DNA of 64,000 nt. It comes from Arthrobacter sp. AK04. GTDB taxonomy: Bacteria > Actinomycetota > Actinomycetes > Actinomycetales > Micrococcaceae. The notes under the pieces are model-generated. The model was not told where the DNA came from, searched no databases, and saw nothing but the letters and a program-made list of their open reading frames with translations. The stretch lies in assembly GCF_021129155.1 (NCBI RefSeq), contig NZ_JAJOMC010000004.1:62001-126000 (forward strand), in the 5' to 3' direction. A program made the translations under genes and the position numbers. Shown here piece by piece: positions 8,910 to 16,303 of the stretch. The stretch's first letter is position 1; each line of letters starts with the position of its first letter.

Positions 8910-10049
8910 GTGGCAAATTCAGACGCAGTTCCCGTACCTAATACTTCTCCAATTCCCGCAACACTGATTCTGGTGGCACCCCGTGTGGGTTCGGGGGGAG
9001 TCGGCGACTATGCGGAAGAGTTCATCGCCGCGGCCGTGCCCAACTTCGCCGCCTTCCGTGAAATCAGGACTGCGGGACCGGGCAACGTGGGGGTCCTTGA
9101 TGTGCTGCGCGACCGGCGAAGGCTCTCCAGGGCTGTGCAGGAATCCCTTCCTGCCGGCCAGGTGGTGGTTCACTATGAGTTGTCAGCCGCGTCGCTGGGA
9201 CCATTTTGGCTGCTGGCGGGGCGCCCCCGGGGGATCGCCACAACGGCTACCGTGCATGATCCGCCACTGGCAGCGTGGTGGCCTTTCCGCTTCAAATGGG
9301 TGGCCAGGAGCAAGCTGTTCCACCACGGCATCCATCTCCCGCTGCGCCCCTTGAGTGCCCGGCTGGAACGGCGGCTGTTGCGGGATACCACGCTGTTTGC
9401 GCTCAGTGAAGTCGGCGCGGCAGCGCTTCGGGAGAGCTTTCCCGCCTCCACGGTACTCAGCACCTGGCACTTTGTGCCGCCCAGGCCTGCGCTGAAGCCT
9501 GCTTCCCAGCGTCCCCTGGCAGTAGGACTCTACGGTCACGCATCCAAAGGCAAAGGGTTCGACAGGCTCGTCGAGCTCCGCCGCGAACTCCCGCCGGAAG
9601 TCGAAATCCGGGTCGCCGGCAGGGGGACTGAACAGCTGCCGCCGATACCCGGAGTCACCATCCTGGGGGCAGTCGAGGGGCCGCAGGAGGATGCATTCTT
9701 TGAGTCGGTGAGGGCCATCCTCCTGCCTTACGACAAGACGAGCCGCTTTTACGGCAACATTTTGCCTGCCTCCGGGGTGGCCTCGCGGGCCTTCGCGTAC
9801 CGTACGCCCGTTATCGGTTTTGACTCCGGGACCTTGGGGGAAGCCTCCAGGGCCGGCGGTCTGATCGTAGTCCCCGCTTTCGTCCGGGAACTGGCAGGGG
9901 TTGCCCTCAGGACGATCACGACGGCGACCGAGCTTGAGCGCCTGGACCGTCAGATAACGGAACTGCAGAACGGGCGGACAGTCGCCCTGGCCGCCGCGCC
10001 GTTCCTGGCCTACTGGAAGGATGCCGTCAATAGCTTCGTGACGATCTGA
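8910..10049 (+). CDS. Glycosyltransferase, GT-B fold (group 1/GT4-like)
   Basis: From GTG at 8910 the product is 379 residues, beginning MANSDAVPVP; GGAG lies five bases upstream. The frame is open back to 8757, but that part has no family resemblance. The N-terminal half carries SGGVGDYAEEF at 28-38, the glycine-rich donor-side loop of GT-B enzymes. The C-terminal half has EIRVAGRGTEQLPPIPGVTILGAVEGPQEDAFFESVRAILLPY and a YRTPVIGFDSGTLGE segment, the usual nucleotide-sugar binding half with its acidic residue. It would add one sugar to the lipid-linked repeat unit on the cytoplasmic side. Donor and acceptor are unknown. Confidence 0.8.
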   Translation: MANSDAVPVPNTSPIPATLILVAPRVGSGGVGDYAEEFIAAAVPNFAAFREIRTAGPGNVGVLDVLRDRRRLSRAVQESLPAGQVVVHYELSAASLGPFWLLAGRPRGIATTATVHDPPLAAWWPFRFKWVARSKLFHHGIHLPLRPLSARLERRLLRDTTLFALSEVGAAALRESFPASTVLSTWHFVPPRPALKPASQRPLAVGLYGHASKGKGFDRLVELRRELPPEVEIRVAGRGTEQLPPIPGVTILGAVEGPQEDAFFESVRAILLPYDKTSRFYGNILPASGVASRAFAYRTPVIGFDSGTLGEASRAGGLIVVPAFVRELAGVALRTITTATELERLDRQITELQNGRTVALAAAPFLAYWKDAVNSFVTI

Positions 10050-10144
10050 AGACCTTTAGGGCTGGTTCACGCGGGTCCAGGCAGCTTTCGGCCCACGGCC
10101 GGGTGTGGGTTCCCACATAGTCCCGACATTGCCCTTGTTGCGGG

Positions 10145-11620
10145 ATGCTGGCGGGCCTAGCGTGGGGAGGGACGGATGCCGTCACCCCGCGATGCTTTGC
10201 ATACTGCGGGTATTGGCAGCCTGACCGGATGATTCCGGTGCTTGACCCGGCATTGCAGCGATTCTGGAGGCGTTGCAGCAATCTCGAGAGGGACGACCAA
10301 CTCGTGCTACTGGCCTTCGTTGTTACCGCTTCCGCCGTGATCAGCCTGGTGCTGATCCTAGGCCGTTCCTACCACGTACTGATCCTGCTGGTCATTGCGG
10401 CCGGCTGGTCGCAGGCGCCGCTCATCACCCTCACCCGGTCTGATGCCTTCCAGTACCTGGACGACGTGCCCGCTGTGGTTCTTGTTGCAGCCGCCGTTGT
10501 CAGGGCATTCAGCTCCCAGGACAAGCGCCTGCACAAAGCGCTTGGGCTGATGGTGATCCTGGTGATCCTGGTGGCTATCGGCTTTGTCCGGTCACCGGAC
10601 ACGGAGATCGGCATTGCCCAGGCACGGCAGGTACTCATGCCGCTTGGCCTGGTGTTCGCCGGTTTCGTCTTCCGGGACGACATCAAATGGCGAAAGGTCA
10701 GCACCTACCTGCTTCTGCTGGCCGCGCTGACCGTGGCTTGGGCCCTGGCCGAGGAAATCATGCAGGCGCCCCTCCTGGACCCGGCCTGGTACCACGTGAA
10801 CGTTGTTGGCGGGAACCCACGCAGCATGCGCATGGGACTGCCGCCCGCGTATTTCGCGGACGGGGTGTCCGACGGCGAACTCACTTTCCGCCCCGGCGGC
10901 CCGTTCATGAACCCCCCGGTTATGGGCTTCCTGTTGGGCCTTGGAGCCTTTGCTGCCGTTGCCAGGCTGCGGAGCTTCGCGAGGCTCGCGATGCTTGCAG
11001 CCATCGGTTTGACCCTTTTCTTCGCCTACGCCCGGGCGGGCATCCTGCTCTTCCTGATGGTCACGGTGATCTATTTCATCTGGACGAAGGTGGGGAAGTA
11101 CGCCGGCATTCTTGTAGCCCTGGGCCTTGGCGGCTACCTGTTCACCACTTTCATTGAGCAGGGCAACACCGCCAGCCATTCGGATGGCCTGTTCTCCGGG
11201 CTTATGCTTGGCCTCCAGTCGCCCGCAGGCCTTGGCTTCGGTACAACCGGATACCAGGCCGCGCTTGAAGGAGCGTCCACCGGCGTGGGCAGCGAGAGCC
11301 TTCTGGGGCTGTATTTCGCGTGGATCGGCTGGCCCATGATTGCTGCCGCCCTTGTGCTCCTGGTGTACCTCGGAAAACTCCTGCGCCGTGTTCCGAGGTC
11401 CCAGAGCCTGCCCGTGTGGCTGGCCGTAGGCTTCGTGCTTACTGTTGCTTCATCCGAGTCCGCCTCCTCCATGGCATCCACCCCGGCCCTGTGGTTGACG
11501 TTGGGATCCGTGGTTGCCATGACGGTACCCCTGAAGCTGCAGGCCAGGCCCGTGCACGCGGCTGCGGGCCCGTACTTCCAGCAACGGCCGATGTTGCAGC
11601 GGTCCACCTCGCGCCGGTGA
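10145..11620 (+). CDS. Second O-antigen ligase/polymerase-like membrane protein
   Basis: The 491-residue protein has about ten hydrophobic spans, a long central external loop (WYHVNVVGGNPRSMRMGLPPAYFADG) and a C-terminal STGVGSESLLGLYFAWIGWPMI segment, as in the O-antigen ligase family. A FAYARAGILLFLMV span resembles the Wzy_C signature. Start ATG at 10145 gives the longest product; ATG at 10229 (MIPVLDP) is an alternative and neither has a strong ribosome binding site. It is the second such protein in the locus. One may polymerise and the other ligate the chain, but which does what cannot be told from sequence alone. Confidence 0.75.
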   Translation: MLAGLAWGGTDAVTPRCFAYCGYWQPDRMIPVLDPALQRFWRRCSNLERDDQLVLLAFVVTASAVISLVLILGRSYHVLILLVIAAGWSQAPLITLTRSDAFQYLDDVPAVVLVAAAVVRAFSSQDKRLHKALGLMVILVILVAIGFVRSPDTEIGIAQARQVLMPLGLVFAGFVFRDDIKWRKVSTYLLLLAALTVAWALAEEIMQAPLLDPAWYHVNVVGGNPRSMRMGLPPAYFADGVSDGELTFRPGGPFMNPPVMGFLLGLGAFAAVARLRSFARLAMLAAIGLTLFFAYARAGILLFLMVTVIYFIWTKVGKYAGILVALGLGGYLFTTFIEQGNTASHSDGLFSGLMLGLQSPAGLGFGTTGYQAALEGASTGVGSESLLGLYFAWIGWPMIAAALVLLVYLGKLLRRVPRSQSLPVWLAVGFVLTVASSESASSMASTPALWLTLGSVVAMTVPLKLQARPVHAAAGPYFQQRPMLQRSTSRR

Positions 11621-11705
11621 AGCTGCCGGACTGGGTCACGCCAGGCGGCACCAGGCCGCGGGGTCCGGCAGCGCAGGGGCGCGCGCGAGGAGAGTCCAAC
11701 CCTCC

Positions 11706-11747
11706 GTTTGAGGGGCACGGCACTGGGTTTGAGGGGTACGGCACTGG
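11706..11747. repeat. Two tandem 21-base repeats
   Basis: Two copies of a 21-base unit beginning GTTTGAGGGG (11706-11726 and 11727-11747) differ at one base. A truncated third copy, GGTTTGACTGG, follows at about 11751. They lie between convergent genes ending at 11620 and 11764 and have no visible coding role. Confidence 0.85.
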
Positions 11748-11763
11748 CCGGGTTTGACTGGCG

Positions 11764-12105
11764 TCAGCTGTCGGGATCGTACTGGAACTGCCGGACCTCT
11801 TGCGGGCAGCGGCAGGCGACGGCGATCTTAGCTGCCCACTCAAGTGCCGCTTCCCTGGAGGGCAGCTCCAGAACCGTATAGCCGCCGTCGGGCACTGTAT
11901 GGCCTGGGTAAGTGCCCTCGGTGACGGTGCCGTCACCGGCCACGAGCACCGGGTCCACTTGCTCATCGATTCCGCCGCCGAAGACATAAACGCCCGCTGC
12001 CTTGGCCTCGGCGATAACGGCGTGCGCGGTTTCTACCACCGCATCGAATTCCCCTGCGGGGACCACCATGGCGTCACTGGGGAATGAAATGAGGAACTTC
12101 GTCAT
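11764..12105 (-). CDS. YCII/DGPF-domain protein
   Basis: The 113-residue cytosolic protein begins MTKFLISFPSDAMVVPAGEFDAVVETAHAVI and contains ALEWAAKIAVACRCPQEVRQF near its end. This is the ferredoxin-like alpha/beta fold of YCII-related (DGPF) proteins, which are often encoded with ECF sigma factors. No sigma factor is adjacent here. AGGAG lies nine bases before the ATG at 12105. It seems to be an independent gene inserted in the polysaccharide locus. Function unknown for the family as a whole. Confidence 0.75.
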   Translation of the reverse strand: MTKFLISFPSDAMVVPAGEFDAVVETAHAVIAEAKAAGVYVFGGGIDEQVDPVLVAGDGTVTEGTYPGHTVPDGGYTVLELPSREAALEWAAKIAVACRCPQEVRQFQYDPDS

Positions 12106-12143
12106 GCGAGGGCTCTCCTGGACTTGGGCCTGGGGAGATCGGA

Positions 12144-13244
12144 TCAGCCTTTGGAACGATGGGCGGATCCATGGGCCAGCATGCTGCGGCCGAACAGGCG
12201 CCAGCTCTCGGACGCCTCCTCATGAAAGAGTTTGGCAGCGAGGACTGTTTCGGTCCTTCCCTGACCCATCGCGTACTCGATGGCCGATACCCACGCCCCG
12301 GTCTCCTGGCCGGGCAGCACGTGCTCAGCTGCGACCAAGAGCCGTGATTGTGGTCCGTACAGCTTCTCAAGGCTCGTCCCGATGCGCCCGACGATCGGAA
12401 CTCCATGCTCAAGCGCGCGCATGGCTATACCGCTTTGGTAGAAGCGCTTATAGGGGATGACTATGGTGTCGCTGGAGACGATCAGTTCCTCCAGCTCATC
12501 CTCCGGGACAAAGCGGGCATCCACATGCCACCCCTCTACAGACGGCCAGCCACGGCCCACTATGTCGAGGTCGTACTTCGTGCCAAGCCTGCCTGCCAAT
12601 GATTTCAGGAGGTCAAGATCCCTGTCGGCTTTGTACTGTCCCAGCACCCGAACCCGCGGCCTTTTCCCGGATTGTCCGCTGAGGTGGGGGTCCTTTGCGG
12701 CGCCGGCAGGGGGCAGCATTGGATGCGGCACCTGCGCCAGGCCCTCCGCCAGCCCGACGGCGGCCATGGCTTGGGCAGCTTCGTCGCTGTGCACCAGGGT
12801 TCCGGGCCGGTTCTTCATACGCCCCGCAAAGCGCGCCACCAGGGGGCTGCTGCCCACGGACCGGACGAGGGGTTGCGGATCGTGGTAGATAATAACGGCA
12901 GAATTTCCGCAAAGGGCTTTTACCGTTAATAGGTCCAGGAAACCCAATACCGGCCAGGTGAGGAGCACCCTTTCAGATGAATTCGGTTTTCGCGTCCGTT
13001 GTCCCACTGAATAAAGCATTGCGGTATATTCGCCGAGCCACTTAAGGCGGCTTTTACCTGATTGGGAAGGTTCGGTGATGGAAAACGATTCTGCTTCTAT
13101 TCCCACGTCGGACAATTGACGCACAAGTGCCCCGGTGTAGTGGCGTAATGCCACGCCAAGGGGATTCACCACCAGTATTCGGGGGGTTCTGCCGCAGTCC
13201 TGCGTGGCCGTTTCGGGTGGGCGCGTGCGCAATCCAAAAGTCAT
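12144..13244 (-). CDS. Glycosyltransferase-like protein, GT-B fold
   Basis: From ATG at 13244 the product is 366 residues beginning MTFGLRTRPP. The start overlaps the TGA of the upstream gene (ATGA), which decides it against a longer opening at 13322. The N-terminal domain starts RILVVNPLGVALRHYTGALVRQL. The C-terminal domain has RVLGQYKADRDLDLLKSLAGRL, DIVGRGWP and SGIAMRALEHGVPIVGRIGTSLEKLYG, matching the donor-binding half of GT-B glycosyltransferases. It is translationally coupled to the DUF1972 glycosyltransferase, so both probably act on successive sugars of the same repeat unit. The sugar specificity is not readable. Confidence 0.7.
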   Translation of the reverse strand: MTFGLRTRPPETATQDCGRTPRILVVNPLGVALRHYTGALVRQLSDVGIEAESFSITEPSQSGKSRLKWLGEYTAMLYSVGQRTRKPNSSERVLLTWPVLGFLDLLTVKALCGNSAVIIYHDPQPLVRSVGSSPLVARFAGRMKNRPGTLVHSDEAAQAMAAVGLAEGLAQVPHPMLPPAGAAKDPHLSGQSGKRPRVRVLGQYKADRDLDLLKSLAGRLGTKYDLDIVGRGWPSVEGWHVDARFVPEDELEELIVSSDTIVIPYKRFYQSGIAMRALEHGVPIVGRIGTSLEKLYGPQSRLLVAAEHVLPGQETGAWVSAIEYAMGQGRTETVLAAKLFHEEASESWRLFGRSMLAHGSAHRSKG

Positions 13245-14374
13245 TGCCGCACCCCGGTGCCTACCCTGGCGGCTTTTTCCCCCAGGACGGCGTCCTGAAG
13301 TGTGAGTTCGTACCTCCGGCACACATCTTCCCAGTCGTAATGGGTAACTGCGCGGGCCCTGTTTGCTGCCCGCGCCTTCGCCCGCAGGTCGTGGTCAGTC
13401 AGCATACGGCGCAAAGCACTCTCGATCGCCAGCGGATCAGGAGCCACAAGGTGCTCATCCGCCCGCAGGACCTCCGCGTTGTATGGCGTCTGCCGGGCAA
13501 CCACAGGTGCCCCGCAGGCCATCGCCTGGACCAGGGCCGGATTGGTCCCGCCCACACTGTGGCCGTGGAAGTACGCGCCGGCGTGATGCCAGAGTGAGAG
13601 GAGCTTCTTGTCATCACTGACATGGCCGAGCCATTGGACGTTCGGATGTTCAGCCAGCCGCTGGGCTGCCTCGTCCAGCGGCCCGCCATAGCCGCTGGAT
13701 CCGACGATCACCACTGGATGTTGCTCCGCCAAGCGTTCAGCTGCCTGGAAAAACTCTGAGACAGTGTTCTCGGGAACAAACCGGGCCACCATGAGTACAT
13801 AGGACCCCGGTTCAAGGCCGGGGACAACCTCACTGGGGATGGCGAGGTTGGCGCCGTACGGAATGAAAACACTCTTGCGCCCAAAGTCCCGCTTCCAGCG
13901 CCGCTGGATCTCAAGGGAATCGCTGATCAGGATGGTGCCATAGCGGGCCGTAAGCCGGGCGCCCAGCCGGAAGACGAACTTTGCGAACCGGTTCCATTTG
14001 GCGCGTTCCCACTCAATTCCATCCACGTTCACCACGGTTGGTATTCCGCGAAGCTTCAGCAGCGGCAGGAAAAAACCGTTGGCAACGTTCATGACGAGCG
14101 CCACCTGGGGCTTATGCCACAGGGCATGAAGGACGGAAGACAGCCCGAAAGAGAGGGTGCTCAGTGACTTGCTCTCAAGCCCGACTGTATTGGTGGTTCG
14201 GATGCGGGGGTCGCGTGCCTCGTCGTCGTCCTTGGTCTGGCCTGCCCGGCAGTAGACGTTGACGTCCCAGCCGGCATCGGCGAGGAATGGTGCCAGGCGC
14301 CGGACTGCAGTCTCGAAGCCGCCGTAGTAACTTGGGTAGCCGCGTGTCCCGATGACGACGACAGACTTGGACAT
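13241..14374 (-). CDS. DUF1972-type glycosyltransferase (rhamnosyltransferase-like)
   Basis: The 377-residue protein starts MSKSVVVIGTRGYPSYYGGFETAVRRLAPFLADAG, the characteristic opening of the DUF1972 domain of bacterial glycosyltransferases. A glycosyltransferase group 1 domain follows with SYVLMVARFVPENTVSEFFQAAERL, YFHGHSVGGTNPALVQAMACGAPVVA and a terminal helix. The HSVGGTNP stretch is typical of the family, several members of which transfer rhamnose. The ATG at 14374 is preceded by GGAGAAA. It lies 94 bases downstream of the autokinase gene, with a strong hairpin in the gap, and overlaps the next glycosyltransferase by four bases. Confidence 0.85.
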   Translation of the reverse strand: MSKSVVVIGTRGYPSYYGGFETAVRRLAPFLADAGWDVNVYCRAGQTKDDDEARDPRIRTTNTVGLESKSLSTLSFGLSSVLHALWHKPQVALVMNVANGFFLPLLKLRGIPTVVNVDGIEWERAKWNRFAKFVFRLGARLTARYGTILISDSLEIQRRWKRDFGRKSVFIPYGANLAIPSEVVPGLEPGSYVLMVARFVPENTVSEFFQAAERLAEQHPVVIVGSSGYGGPLDEAAQRLAEHPNVQWLGHVSDDKKLLSLWHHAGAYFHGHSVGGTNPALVQAMACGAPVVARQTPYNAEVLRADEHLVAPDPLAIESALRRMLTDHDLRAKARAANRARAVTHYDWEDVCRRYELTLQDAVLGEKAARVGTGVRQ

Positions 14375-14399
14375 GGGTTTCTCCTAGATGACTTTGTGG

Positions 14400-14446
14400 G
14401 CCACGTGCGCTTGTGCCCGGGTTTGCTCCGATGTGGCGCACGTGGC
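14400..14446. other. Inverted repeat in the autokinase-glycosyltransferase gap
   Basis: Perfect 11-base arms GCCACGTGCGC (14400-14410) and GCGCACGTGGC (14436-14446) enclose 25 bases. The repeat lies between two leftward genes of the polysaccharide locus. Without a U-tract it could be a partial terminator, an RNA-stabilising hairpin or an operator. Confidence 0.55.
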
Positions 14447-14467
14447 AGCTGCAGGCGTTGGTGGTGA

Positions 14468-16135
14468 CTAGAAGGACGTGACGCTCCGGGAGGTCTGTTC
14501 CCTGCTGGAACCACGGAATGCGGGGGGGCTTTCGGGCTCAACCACTGCCGGTGAGTCGTCCGCGTCCCCGGAGGGGTCGCTGTCCGCAGAGTCCGGATCC
14601 GAGGAGTAGTACGAGTAGCCGTCAAATTCCTTCGCCGGCACGCAGTTCAGAAGCGTGCCAAGAACGGCTCCGTGCACCTTCCGGATGTTTCCGAGTGACT
14701 TTGTCAGCTGGTCCTTGGTCGTTTTGCCGGCCTTGACAACCACAATGGCGCCGTCCGCGATCCTGGCAAGGAGCACCGCGTCGGTCACGGGGAGCAATGG
14801 CGGAGCATCGATGATCACGATGCCCTTTTCTGACAGGGATTCGATCAGCTGTTTCATGGCGTGGGAGCCAAGGAGCTCGGTGGGATTGGGCGGGATCCGG
14901 CCGGAGCCCAAAATCGACAGGTTGGGCAGGTCGCTCCGCTGCTGGAGAACGTCATCCACCTCAGCTTTCCCGGTGAGGACGTCGGTGATGCCTATTCCAG
15001 GGATGACGTCGAAAATCTTGGCCATGCTGGGGTGCCGCAGGTCTCCGTCAACAACGATGACCTGTTCCCCTCCGGCCGACATTGCCGAGGCCAGGTTGGC
15101 CGCAATTGTCGATTTGCCTTCGCCGCTCACCGAGCTCGTCACGACGATGATCCGGGGAGGGTTGTCCACATCCAGGAAAGTCAGGTTGGTACGGAGCTCC
15201 CGGAGCGCCTCGGCGAAAGCCGGGCTCTGTGCCCGTGAACCAGGCGTTGGAGCTGCCGGAACGCCTCCCAGGACCTTGTTTTCGCCCGTGAGCCGGATGT
15301 CGACCGGGAGGGCACCGATGACCGGTACGGAGAAAAGATGTTCCACTTCAGCTGCGTTGTGCAGGCGGCGGTCTAGCCGGTCCCGGAGGAGTGCGGAAGC
15401 ATAGGCCAGGAGGAGGCCCAGTGCTGCCCCGTACAGAGCTGTCATTGCCACGCCGGGAGAGACGGGTTTTGTTGGCAAAGCCGCCGGATCCAGCGGTACC
15501 AGGGAGAGGGGCGGCGTAACGGCTTCGAGGGCCTCGCCCGAAGCGGCGGTGGCGGCCCTTTCCCTTTCCTGGACCTGCTTGCTCAGCTCGACGATCCAGG
15601 CGTCCGCAACCCGCTGGGCAATGGTCGGATCCGGGGACTCGGCCGTTATCCGGACTTCAGCCGTGTCACGGGGGACGGTCACAGAGATGGCGCCCAGCAG
15701 GGCGTCACTGGACATGTTCAGCCCGGTGGAAAGGCGCACGTTGTCCGCCACGAGCCGCGATTCAGCCAACGATTTGTAGTTTTTTGCCCTTGCTTTGGCC
15801 AGGGTGTCGCCGGCCAGCAGGCTGCTGACGTTGTCGGTCCCCACCGCAATAACAACTGCGCTGGCTTCCGCTGCATAGATACGGGGGCGGAAAGTGCTCC
15901 ACGCCGTGGCCAGCAGGGTGACGATCATGGTCACAACCACAATGTGCTTCCAGTACGTCCTGGCCACCCGGGCGTAGTCCCTCAGTCCCATTCCGGAAGC
16001 TGAAGCCTCGCTGCCGCCAATCTCCTGATTACTCAAGAATCCGATCCCTCCTGCAGGTATGCGTGCTGAATGGGCAGGCGCGGCGGAAGGGCCTGGTGCG
16101 GCCGGGTCGATTCGAAAGACCTTTTCTTCTGCCAT
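14468..16135 (-). CDS. Polysaccharide co-polymerase/tyrosine autokinase (Wzz domain plus CpsD/CapB-type BY-kinase)
   Basis: From ATG at 16135 (AAAGGGG eight bases upstream) the protein has 555 residues; the frame is open to 16192 without a better start. A Wzz chain-length domain has a first membrane span at about 64-82 and a second at 231-250 preceded by proline-rich PTKPVSPG. The bacterial tyrosine-kinase domain shows Walker A SSVSGEGKS at 334-342, A-prime VVDGDL at 361-366, Walker B VIIDAPP at 440-446 and the conserved PPNPTELL at 415-422. A short tyrosine cluster GYSYYSS at 506-512 is the likely autophosphorylation site. It controls chain length and export in partnership with the polymerase and flippase of the locus. 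Confidence 0.9.
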   Translation of the reverse strand: MAEEKVFRIDPAAPGPSAAPAHSARIPAGGIGFLSNQEIGGSEASASGMGLRDYARVARTYWKHIVVVTMIVTLLATAWSTFRPRIYAAEASAVVIAVGTDNVSSLLAGDTLAKARAKNYKSLAESRLVADNVRLSTGLNMSSDALLGAISVTVPRDTAEVRITAESPDPTIAQRVADAWIVELSKQVQERERAATAASGEALEAVTPPLSLVPLDPAALPTKPVSPGVAMTALYGAALGLLLAYASALLRDRLDRRLHNAAEVEHLFSVPVIGALPVDIRLTGENKVLGGVPAAPTPGSRAQSPAFAEALRELRTNLTFLDVDNPPRIIVVTSSVSGEGKSTIAANLASAMSAGGEQVIVVDGDLRHPSMAKIFDVIPGIGITDVLTGKAEVDDVLQQRSDLPNLSILGSGRIPPNPTELLGSHAMKQLIESLSEKGIVIIDAPPLLPVTDAVLLARIADGAIVVVKAGKTTKDQLTKSLGNIRKVHGAVLGTLLNCVPAKEFDGYSYYSSDPDSADSDPSGDADDSPAVVEPESPPAFRGSSREQTSRSVTSF

Positions 16136-16303
16136 GATTGCCCCTTTTCCGGCGGGTTTCCTGTGTCTCTGTGCCGCTTTGGCGTGTTGCAAAGCTAGTA
16201 CGAGGCCGGACGCCGCGGTCCGATAAGCAGCGGGGCTTGTGGCTGCCCGGGGGTAAGAATGTGGAAATTGCGGTTACCTGCAGCCTGGCCTCCCCACCCT
16301 GAT

